From contig JAUWKH010000026.1 of the NCBI GenBank assembly GCA_030614305.1, forward strand, positions 1 through 11,165: a stretch of 11,165 nt of DNA, read 5' to 3'. This stretch comes from Bacteroidota bacterium. GTDB lineage: Bacteria > Bacteroidota > Bacteroidia > Bacteroidales > JADFUO01. The notes under the pieces are model-generated. The model was not told the origin of the DNA, made no database searches, and saw only the letters and a list, made by a program, of their open reading frames with translations. Positions 5,157 through 11,165 of this stretch are shown here, piece after piece. Numbering within the stretch: position 1 is the first letter of the stretch; each line of letters starts with the position of its first letter. The position numbers and the translations under genes are program-made.

Positions 5157-7868
5157 ATGGATAATACCCTTTTTGCCAGTACTGATAAGGAGTTGGAAAA
5201 GATAAAAAAACCTGATTTTTATGATGGGGTTTTGGAAAAAAGAATCAGACCTGATATTCCAAAAGAAGATTTGGAAATAGAAAAAGATATGTCTGAGCAA
5301 AAGGTCACAGAAATACATCCGCAAAGCAAAAAAGAAGTATATACAAAATATCCTGAGAAAGAAGTTCTGGAAAAAACAATCGAATATTTTAAAGGAGATA
5401 CTTTAGCTGCTGATGTTTGGATGAAAAAATACGCCCTTAAAAACAGCAACGGCGATTTTTTTGAGCTTACTCCTGACAATATGCACAGAAGGCTGGCAAA
5501 AGAAATTGCAAGAATTGAAAAAAAATATCCCGAACCACTTAACGAAGAAGAAATATATAATTTACTCAAAGACTTTAAATATATTATTCCACAGGGAAGT
5601 CCGATGGCAGGAATCGGAAATGATTTTCAGATTTCCTCATTATCAAACTGTTTTGTAATAGGCAGTGATAAAAATTATGATTCCTATGGAGGAATTTTAA
5701 AAGTTGATCAGGAACAGGTTCAGCTAATGAAACGAAGAGGAGGTGTAGGACACGACCTTTCACATATTCGTCCAGAAAAAAGCTCAGTACAAAATACTGC
5801 ACTTACATCAACAGGGATAGTTCCCTTCATGGAAAGATACTCAAACTCTACCCGTGAAGTTGCTCAGGATGGAAGAAGAGGAGCCCTTATGCTTAGCATC
5901 TCTGTTAAACACCCCGATGCAGAAAACTTTATTGATGCTAAAAAGGAACTCGGAAAAGTTACATCAGCCAACATCTCTGTAAGAATTGACAATGAATTCA
6001 TGAAGGCAGTTGTTGAAAACAAAAAATACATTCAACAATATCCGGTCGAATCAGATAATCCAACAGTAACCAAAGAAATTGATGCAAGGCAATTATGGGA
6101 TAAAATTATTCACAATGCATGGCAATCAGCTGAACCAGGTGTTCTTTTCTGGGATACAATAATTAGAGAATCAGTCCCTGATTCGTATGCCGATTTAGGA
6201 TTCAAAACATTATCAACAAACCCCTGCGGTGAAATTCCTTTATGTCCTTATGATAGCTGCCGGTTACTTGCCATTAACTTATACAGCTACGTGGACAATC
6301 CGTTTACAAAAAATGCAAGCTTTGACGGTGATCTGTTTTCAAAACATGTTCATTATGCCCAAAGAATAATGGATGATATAATTGATTTGGAGATTGAAAA
6401 AATTGATAAAATAATTGCAAAAATTGATTCCGACCCTGAAGATTTTGAAATAAAAAGAACTGAACATAATCTTTGGAAAAAAATCAGAAAAAAAAGTATT
6501 GAAGGTCGCAGAACAGGCATCGGAATTACTGCCGAAGGCGATATGCTTGCAGCACTGGGATGCAGATATGGTACGGAAGTTGCAACAAATTTTTCCACTG
6601 AAGTCCACAAGCTGCTTGCAATTGAATCATACTGTTCATCCGTGGAATTAGCTAAACAAAGAGGTTGTTTCCCGATTTTTAATATAGAGAGAGAAAAAAA
6701 TAATCCGTTTATCAATCGCATCAAAGAAGCAGCCCCAAAAGTTTATGAAAATATGGTAAAATACGGACGACGAAATATCGCCCTGCTTACTATTGCACCA
6801 ACCGGGAGTGTAAGTATTTGTACTCAAACTTCCTCAGGCATTGAACCCGTTTATAAAATTTCTTATCAAAGAAGAAGAAAAGTTAATCCTAATGATAAAG
6901 ACGTCGTTATATCTTTTACCGATGAAATGGGCGATTCATGGGAAAAATATGATGTTTTACATCCAAAATTTTTAACATGGTTGAAAATTAACGGATATAA
7001 TGTAGATGAAGTAAAAAATTATTCTGAAGAACAATTAGCTCCAATAATTGAAAAATCACCTTATTACAAAGCTACTTCAGACAATATTGACTGGCTGAAC
7101 AAGGTAAAAATGCAGGGAGCTATTCAAAAATGGGTGGATCATTCCATAAGCGTTACAGTTAATATTCCAAGTGAAGTTAACGAAGAACTGGTAAGTGAAA
7201 TTTACAAAACAGCATGGAAAAGCGGCTGTAAAGGAATGACAATTTACCGCGAAAATTCCAGAACAGGTGTGTTGATTTCAAATGAAGAAAAGAAAACCAA
7301 AAATGACGATGAATTCAAAGAAACCAATGCACCACCAAGGCCAAAAATCCTGGAAGCCGATATTGTCCGTTTTCAAAATGATTATGAAAAATGGATATCT
7401 GTTATTGGTAAATATGAAAATAAACCTTATGAAATTTTCACAGGTAAAGCAGAAGGATTTTACCTGCCAAATTGGGTTACAAATGGTTGGGTAATTCGTC
7501 ATAAACTGGAAGATCAAAGTACAAGATACGATTTCCAATTTGAAGACAAAGAGGGATATAAAACAACAATACAAGGATTATCAAGATTATTTAACAAAGA
7601 ATTCTGGAATTATGCCAAGCTTATTTCCGGAATTTTAAGACATGGTATGCCCTTACTTTTTGTTGTTGACCTTATATCAAACTTAACATTCGACAATGAA
7701 TCAATCAATACATGGAAAAACGGAGTAGTAAGAGCCTTGAAAAAATATATTCCAGACGGAACATCATTACCCGGTAATACCTGCCCGGAATGTGGCGATC
7801 AAAAAGGATTGGTTTATCAGGATGGATGTTTAATCTGTAAAGCTTGCGGGTACTCAAAATGCGAGTAA
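5157..7868 (+). CDS. nrdJ: Adenosylcobalamin-dependent (class II) ribonucleotide reductase
   Basis: This enzyme reduces ribonucleotides to deoxyribonucleotides for DNA synthesis, using coenzyme B12 to make a thiyl radical, so it works with or without oxygen. In the 903-residue product, C165 (LSNCFVIG) and C368 (DSCRL) fit the redox pair. The NPCGE motif gives N355, the radical C357 and E359; C357 and C368 are 11 apart, as in class II enzymes such as that of Thermotoga. APTGSVS (548-553) with TSSGIEP is the phosphate-binding region, and ISVTVNIP...GCKGMTIYR (664-698) is the conserved barrel end. The C-terminus has a cysteine cluster, CPECG (876-880) and CLICKACGYSKC (891-902), typical of the long NrdJ form, combining a zinc knuckle with a mobile redox pair. 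No ATP-cone is seen. The first ~64 residues are charged and not part of the core, so a start at M45 is possible. No NrdA/NrdB or NrdD is in view. Confidence 0.96.
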   Translation: MDNTLFASTDKELEKIKKPDFYDGVLEKRIRPDIPKEDLEIEKDMSEQKVTEIHPQSKKEVYTKYPEKEVLEKTIEYFKGDTLAADVWMKKYALKNSNGDFFELTPDNMHRRLAKEIARIEKKYPEPLNEEEIYNLLKDFKYIIPQGSPMAGIGNDFQISSLSNCFVIGSDKNYDSYGGILKVDQEQVQLMKRRGGVGHDLSHIRPEKSSVQNTALTSTGIVPFMERYSNSTREVAQDGRRGALMLSISVKHPDAENFIDAKKELGKVTSANISVRIDNEFMKAVVENKKYIQQYPVESDNPTVTKEIDARQLWDKIIHNAWQSAEPGVLFWDTIIRESVPDSYADLGFKTLSTNPCGEIPLCPYDSCRLLAINLYSYVDNPFTKNASFDGDLFSKHVHYAQRIMDDIIDLEIEKIDKIIAKIDSDPEDFEIKRTEHNLWKKIRKKSIEGRRTGIGITAEGDMLAALGCRYGTEVATNFSTEVHKLLAIESYCSSVELAKQRGCFPIFNIEREKNNPFINRIKEAAPKVYENMVKYGRRNIALLTIAPTGSVSICTQTSSGIEPVYKISYQRRRKVNPNDKDVVISFTDEMGDSWEKYDVLHPKFLTWLKINGYNVDEVKNYSEEQLAPIIEKSPYYKATSDNIDWLNKVKMQGAIQKWVDHSISVTVNIPSEVNEELVSEIYKTAWKSGCKGMTIYRENSRTGVLISNEEKKTKNDDEFKETNAPPRPKILEADIVRFQNDYEKWISVIGKYENKPYEIFTGKAEGFYLPNWVTNGWVIRHKLEDQSTRYDFQFEDKEGYKTTIQGLSRLFNKEFWNYAKLISGILRHGMPLLFVVDLISNLTFDNESINTWKNGVVRALKKYIPDGTSLPGNTCPECGDQKGLVYQDGCLICKACGYSKCE

Positions 7869-7871
7869 ATA

Positions 7872-8270
7872 TTAAAAGTGAATTTTGTGATAATCATAAG
7901 TTTGGCTATTCCTTAAATCATAAATTTTTTTTGCCAGAAATAAAAATATCCTTAAATTTTTCTTATTCAACCACGATATAGCCTGAGGTTTTCGATGGCA
8001 AGCATCTGCAAATATTATTAAAAAATCAAATTGGTATTTTTTCAGCCATAAATATGCCTTCTTATCATTATCAATAGCCGAATCCAATGCGGCAAGTTGA
8101 GGAAATTTACTTTTCATCAACCAAACAAATGCTTCATCGCTTCCGCGAATAGCTTTTGATAATGCCGCAAGTTCGGGATAATCATTATTTAGAAGCCAGT
8201 TAAATATTTTTTCATTCCCACCTATAGCTTCCCCGAAAGCGATTAATATTTTTGCAGGATATTTTAGCAT
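7872..8270 (-). CDS. Small alpha-repeat protein of four 25-residue repeats, function unknown
   Basis: I do not recognise a named family. The 132-residue product is almost entirely four repeats of exactly 25 residues (11-35, 36-60, 61-85, 86-110) plus a partial fifth. Each has the form A-x-x-x-A-I-x-x-x-x-x-A/I-x-x-W-L-x-x-x-x-x-x-x-L-A/I. The invariant WL pair falls at 25, 50, 75 and 100, and an alanine at 15, 40, 65 and 90. The first two repeats keep a Y/FPELA-type end; the last two diverge. Two short helices per repeat in an alpha-solenoid is the likely fold, suggesting protein binding. There is no signal peptide or clear membrane segment, although the last repeat is hydrophobic. The ATG at 8268-8270 is preceded by an in-frame stop 30 bases upstream, so no longer version exists. 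It converges on nrdJ with only three bases between stops, and diverges from the prenyl synthase gene. The clean repeat register strongly supports a real gene. Confidence 0.75.
   Translation of the reverse strand: MLKYPAKILIAFGEAIGGNEKIFNWLLNNDYPELAALSKAIRGSDEAFVWLMKSKFPQLAALDSAIDNDKKAYLWLKKYQFDFLIIFADACHRKPQAISWLNKKNLRIFLFLAKKIYDLRNSQTYDYHKIHF
7941..8240 (-). repeat. Four tandem 75-bp coding repeats
   Basis: These bases encode the four 25-residue repeats of the small alpha-repeat protein. The codons differ widely between copies although the protein register is exact, so the duplication is old and kept by selection on the protein rather than recent DNA amplification. Confidence 0.7.
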
Positions 8271-8363
8271 ATAAATCTTTTTGTAAAATTAACACAATTT
8301 TTTCACTCAAAATCAATTATACTGGAAATTATAAAATATCGTTATTAATTTTAAGAATTATAT

Positions 8364-8371
8364 TACTTTTG
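8364..8371 (+). promoter_or_regulatory. -7 box upstream of the polyprenyl synthase
   Basis: TACTTTTG is a perfect TAnnTTTG match ending 12 bases before the ATG at 8384. No good -33 box is found at 19-20 bases upstream (GTTA is the nearest). If used, the transcript would begin only a few bases before the start codon. Confidence 0.4.
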
Positions 8372-8383
8372 ACAAACTTTTAT

Positions 8384-9358
8384 ATGATTTCATTAAAAGA
8401 CATAAAGGCTCCCATTCAGGACCATATTGTTGAATTTGAAAAAAAATTCAGATCTTCAATCAAAAGCTCCGTACCGCTACTTGATATTATCACACGCTAT
8501 ATTATCAAGCGTAAAGGTAAACAAATGCGGCCTATGTTCGTTTTCTTTACAGCAGATATATGTGGCGATATTAATGAAACAACTTACCGGGCAGCCTCTT
8601 TAATTGAATTATTACATACTGCCACTTTAGTTCATGATGACGTTGTTGATGATTCGCACGAACGCAGAAGTTTTTTCTCAATAAATGCTTTATGGAAGAA
8701 TAAAATTGCTGTGCTTGTCGGTGATTACTTACTTTCAAAAGGCTTATTGCTTTCGCTTGATAATGATGATTTTAGGTTATTAAAAATTGTAACTGATGCT
8801 GTTAAAGAAATGAGTGAAGGCGAATTACTGCAAATTGAAAAAGCAAGAAAACTTGATGTTAAAGAAAATATTTATTTCGAGATTATCCGTAAAAAAACCG
8901 CTTCGCTGATTGCTTCCTGTTGTGCTTCAGGTGCTGCATCATCAGGTGCTGATGATAATACAATTAATAAAATGCATCTGATTGGCGAAAATATTGGTAT
9001 TGCTTTTCAAATAAAAGATGATCTTTTTGATTACGAAAAAGGCAGGGCAACCGGCAAACCCAATGGCATTGACATAAAAGAACAAAAAATGACACTCCCT
9101 TTGATATCAATGCTTAGTAATTCATCATATTCTGAAAAACGAAAAATCATAAACATAATTAAAAATCACAATAATAACCCCGCAAAAGTTTCAGAAGTAA
9201 TTAATAAAGTAAATAACAGTGGCGGCATAAATTATGCAAAAGAAAAAATGATGGAATTTCGTAACAAAGCACTGGATCTTTTAGCAGAATTTCCCGAAAG
9301 TTCTTCAAGGAAATCACTTGAACAATTAATTATTTATACAACAGAAAGAAATAAGTAA
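8384..9358 (+). CDS. ispB: Long-chain all-trans polyprenyl diphosphate synthase
   Basis: The enzyme condenses isopentenyl diphosphate onto an allylic primer to build the polyprenyl tail of menaquinone (or another isoprenoid quinone) in the cytoplasm. The 324-residue protein has the GKQMRP substrate motif (45-50), the first aspartate-rich motif HDDVVDD (84-90) and the second, KDDLFDYE (211-218). The residue five before the first aspartate of the first motif is alanine (A80), a small residue that leaves the pocket open for longer chains, in contrast to the aromatic residues there in short-chain enzymes; exact length cannot be read off. An upstream in-frame ATG at 8252 would add 44 residues, but they are hydrophobic, unlike the family, and overlap the divergent repeat gene. 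MISLKDIKAPI at 8384 matches where relatives begin. No Shine-Dalgarno. The barrel gene follows 28 bases later, probably on the same transcript. The symbol denotes the functional equivalent. Confidence 0.93.
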   Translation: MISLKDIKAPIQDHIVEFEKKFRSSIKSSVPLLDIITRYIIKRKGKQMRPMFVFFTADICGDINETTYRAASLIELLHTATLVHDDVVDDSHERRSFFSINALWKNKIAVLVGDYLLSKGLLLSLDNDDFRLLKIVTDAVKEMSEGELLQIEKARKLDVKENIYFEIIRKKTASLIASCCASGAASSGADDNTINKMHLIGENIGIAFQIKDDLFDYEKGRATGKPNGIDIKEQKMTLPLISMLSNSSYSEKRKIINIIKNHNNNPAKVSEVINKVNNSGGINYAKEKMMEFRNKALDLLAEFPESSSRKSLEQLIIYTTERNK

Positions 9359-9386
9359 TAATTTTTTTATCACCAAAAGTAAGAGT

Positions 9387-9998
9387 ATGTCTGTAAAATT
9401 TAAATTTTTAATAATATTTATATTTAGCGGGATTATTTTAAATGCCCAGGAGTTTTATGGTGGAATAACTGCAGGAATTACAGCAACTCAGGTTGCCGGT
9501 GATGTTTGTTCGGGTTATGATAAAGCAGGATTATATGCCGGAATTTATGCAAACCTTAAAGTTTCAAAAAAATCGGTTTTGCAGTTGGAAATTGATTATA
9601 TTCAAAAAGGTAGCAGGCTGCTTCCTAAGGAAAAAAATAATTACCAATCATATAAATTAAATTTGCAATATATTGATGTACCTATTCTTTACAAATATAT
9701 TATTTCTAAAAGATTTACTGTAGAGATAGGACCTGTTTACGGGTTTTTTATTAAAGATTATGAGGAAGCAAACTTTAGTAATGAACTTGCCGGCAAACCT
9801 TTTAATACACATAACCTGAGCGTAATTGTCGGGATGTATTATTATATTACCGAGAACTTTATGTTTAACCTACGATCGTCAAATTCAGTGATTCCTATAA
9901 GAGAGCATACTTCGGGTGCAACGCGGTTTTTTAACAGAGGGCAATATAATGATGTGCTGATTTTTGCTTTTGTTTATCAATTTTTAAAACCGAAATAA
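9387..9998 (+). CDS. PorT-type outer-membrane beta-barrel protein
   Basis: The 203-residue product begins with a signal peptide (residues 1-20, hydrophobic core [11 protein letters not shown], likely cut in LNA-Q). The mature part has alternating hydrophobic strands rich in glycine and tyrosine: [48 protein letters not shown] (a pattern typical of the OMP_b-brl_2/PorT family, in particular the strand ending Y-x-D-x-P-x-L-x-K), [23 protein letters not shown], and a final strand FAFVYQFL. This suggests a small eight-stranded barrel in the outer membrane. True PorT is tied to type IX secretion, but this broad family is used for many unrelated barrels, so no specific role is claimed. It sits 28 bases after the prenyl synthase and converges with queG, overlapping its 3' end by 22 bases. 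A full-length, intact gene. Confidence 0.85.
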   Translation: MSVKFKFLIIFIFSGIILNAQEFYGGITAGITATQVAGDVCSGYDKAGLYAGIYANLKVSKKSVLQLEIDYIQKGSRLLPKEKNNYQSYKLNLQYIDVPILYKYIISKRFTVEIGPVYGFFIKDYEEANFSNELAGKPFNTHNLSVIVGMYYYITENFMFNLRSSNSVIPIREHTSGATRFFNRGQYNDVLIFAFVYQFLKPK

Positions 9999-10939
9999 CT
10001 TAACACAGATTTTACAAACTCAATATTCCGTTTTAACCCTTCAAACTTAATTCGTTTCACAGCAGAATCCTTGAAATTTTTTTTGAACTTTTCTTTATCA
10101 AGATTTTCCCAATCAGTTTTTTTCATTTTTTGTAAACCTTCATTTGGATAAAATGCAGGCTCATTGTGAGGTTTTGCAAATCTGTTCCACGGGCAAACAT
10201 CCTGACAAACATCACAACCGAAAATCCAGTTATTGAATTTACTTTTCAATTTTTTAGGAAGCTCATTTTTATATTCAATTGTAAGATAAGAAATACACTT
10301 GTTTGCATCAATTTCAAAGGGCTTGGTTATAGCACCGGTCGGACAGGCATCAATACATTTTGTACAATCACCGCAATAATTTTTCCCGGGTTTATCATAA
10401 TTTAAATCAAGGTCAATAATAATTTGCCCGATAAAAAAGAAAGAACCAATATTTTTATTTATCAAACAGGTATTTTTTCCAATCCAGCCCAGACCGCTTT
10501 TTTGTGCCCATGCTTTTTCCATAACCGGCGCCGAATCAACAAATGCACGGCAATTTCTTTTACCGGTATTATTTTCAATTATTGATATAAGTTTATGTAA
10601 TTTATTCTTTAATACAAAATGGTAATCTTTTCCATAAGCGTATTTTGCAATTTTGTAATTATTTTCCGTTGTAAGTTTTGTTTTAGGGTAATAGTTTAAC
10701 AGAACTGAAATAATTGATTTAGCATTTTCAACTAACAAACCCGGATTAAGTCGTTTTTCAATATTATTCTGCATGTAAGTCATTTGCCCGTGTTTTTTAT
10801 TATCAAGCCAATTTTTCAGCTTTACAGCTTCATCTTTAAGATAATCAGCTTTTGACACACCACAAAACGAAAAACCAAGCTCATAAGCACTTGATTTGAT
10901 AAGCAGGGTTAGCTTGTCTTTATTTTTAGATAAGTTCAA
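9977..10939 (-). CDS. queG: tRNA epoxyqueuosine(34) reductase QueG
   Basis: QueG performs the last step of queuosine synthesis, reducing epoxyqueuosine to queuosine at the wobble base of tRNAs for Tyr, His, Asn and Asp, using cobalamin and two [4Fe-4S] clusters. In the 320-residue product, [23 protein letters not shown] (starting D135, the proposed proton donor) is the signature. [16 protein letters not shown] gives C189, C192, C195 and C199, and C215 with [12 protein letters not shown] (C242, C245, C249) supplies the rest of the two ferredoxin-type clusters. The short C-terminus lacks the HEAT-like extension of E. coli QueG, as is usual in Bacteroidota. It shares a cobalamin need with nrdJ. 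The start drawn here is TTG at 10937-10939; no in-frame ATG or GTG exists before residue 53, and a frame-shifted ATG lies at 10963-10965, so the N-terminus is doubtful while the body is certain. It overlaps the convergent barrel gene by 22 bases. Confidence 0.95.
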   Translation of the reverse strand: MNLSKNKDKLTLLIKSSAYELGFSFCGVSKADYLKDEAVKLKNWLDNKKHGQMTYMQNNIEKRLNPGLLVENAKSIISVLLNYYPKTKLTTENNYKIAKYAYGKDYHFVLKNKLHKLISIIENNTGKRNCRAFVDSAPVMEKAWAQKSGLGWIGKNTCLINKNIGSFFFIGQIIIDLDLNYDKPGKNYCGDCTKCIDACPTGAITKPFEIDANKCISYLTIEYKNELPKKLKSKFNNWIFGCDVCQDVCPWNRFAKPHNEPAFYPNEGLQKMKKTDWENLDKEKFKKNFKDSAVKRIKFEGLKRNIEFVKSVLSYFGFKN

Positions 10940-11059
10940 TTCTAATATTTTTCTGTCATTTTCATTTTTTTCTCTTTTTAGATGAGATAAATCAACAACT
11001 GCCTCATGATTAATTTGTGTCTGTCCATAAAGTCAGCTTTTTTTGATTTAAGAACAAGG
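10940..11059. other. Region upstream of queG without a clear gene
   Basis: On the minus strand the queG frame stays open from a TGA near 11030 to the TTG at 10939, about 30 codons, but with no ATG or GTG. A competing seven-codon frame (ATG at 10965, TAG at 10942-10944) sits just before queG. No promoter match of quality was found on either strand. Confidence 0.4.
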
Positions 11060-11079
11060 CCTGTCTACCGACAGGTAGA
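11060..11079. repeat. Overlapping palindromes (repeat-like hairpin)
   Basis: CCTGTC (11060-11065) pairs with GACAGG (11070-11075), and TCTACC (11064-11069) pairs with GGTAGA (11074-11079). The two six-base stems overlap, so only one hairpin can form at a time. GC-rich palindromes of this sort stand out against AT-rich surroundings and resemble extragenic palindromic repeats of Bacteroidota; copy number cannot be judged from one window. Confidence 0.5.
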
Positions 11080-11091
11080 ATTAACGATCCA

Positions 11092-11164
11092 TCCATACGG
11101 ACCCATGCGGGCTAACTTCGTGTCGCTTGCTTCGCTTCGTATGACTGAAAGGAATCCGTATGGA
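11092..11164. repeat. 10-bp inverted repeat bounding a GC-rich segment
   Basis: TCCATACGGA (11092-11101) and TCCGTATGGA (11155-11164) are exact reverse complements, 53 bases apart. The interior is much richer in GC than its surroundings and contains repeated CTTCG units (at about 11116 and twice near 11130-11138). The right arm ends one base before the window edge. It could be a REP-type or short mobile sequence, or the edge of a larger repeat. Confidence 0.5.
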
Positions 11165-11165
11165 C

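Noticed and set aside
6353..6724. 123-codon antisense frame inside nrdJ
   Set aside because: It lies wholly opposite a strongly conserved nrdJ region, has no leader or recognisable domain, and is best seen as a coding shadow. The same applies to 5219-5569, 6339-6608 and 7278-7574.
8252..8383. 44-residue N-terminal extension of the polyprenyl synthase from an upstream ATG
   Set aside because: The added residues are hydrophobic and unlike the family, overlap the start of the divergent repeat gene, and the family-type start MISLKDI is at 8384.
1..11165. CRISPR array, tRNA or rRNA genes, insertion sequence
   Set aside because: No regularly spaced direct repeats with unique spacers, no tRNA-like cloverleaf, no rRNA segments and no transposase were seen on either strand.

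Overview
The window looks like a piece of a Bacteroidota chromosome, most likely from an uncultured Bacteroidales-like lineage. Three things point there. The DNA is AT-rich with AT-biased codons. The best promoter matches follow the Bacteroidetes pattern (-33 TTTG/TTG, about 19-20 bases, -7 TAnnTTTG), and most starts lack a Shine-Dalgarno. The gene families also fit: DUF1080, a PorT-type barrel, a fused TolB-like propeller/Omp85 barrel, and class II ribonucleotide reductase. Species cannot be named from this alone.

Layout. 1-202 is the 3' end of a secreted DUF1080 (LamG-like sugar hydrolase) gene on the + strand. 234-571 (minus) is a toxin-antitoxin-like cassette: an intact DUF433 antitoxin followed by a 28-codon remnant of its DUF5615 PIN-like partner, joined by the ATGA overlap normal for such pairs. 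A duplicated AT-rich element (667-734) lies over a candidate promoter for it. 797-1438 (minus) is a glyoxalase-II-like metallo-beta-lactamase hydrolase with a near-consensus promoter. 1622-4930 (+) encodes a large outer-membrane protein built from a degenerate gluzincin peptidase-MA-like domain, a PD40/TolB-like propeller, a charged linker and an Omp85-type barrel. 5157-7868 (+) is nrdJ, the adenosylcobalamin-dependent ribonucleotide reductase, preceded by a good promoter. 7872-8270 (minus) converges on nrdJ three bases away and encodes a small protein made almost wholly of four exact-length 25-residue repeats. 8384-9358 (+) is a long-chain polyprenyl diphosphate synthase (quinone side chain), followed after 28 bases by a PorT-type outer-membrane barrel (9387-9998). 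9977-10939 (minus) is queG (tRNA epoxyqueuosine reductase); its 3' end overlaps the barrel gene by 22 bases and its start is problematic. The last ~110 bases hold GC-rich palindromic sequence that looks like an intergenic repeat.

Most of the window is housekeeping (dNTP synthesis, quinone biosynthesis, tRNA modification, envelope). The parts most worth a second look are the decayed toxin with its retained antitoxin and duplicated operator-like element, the inactive-looking protease domain in the Omp85 fusion, the 25-residue repeat protein, the start of queG, and the terminal palindromes. I did not find a convincing multi-gene system that is clearly new.
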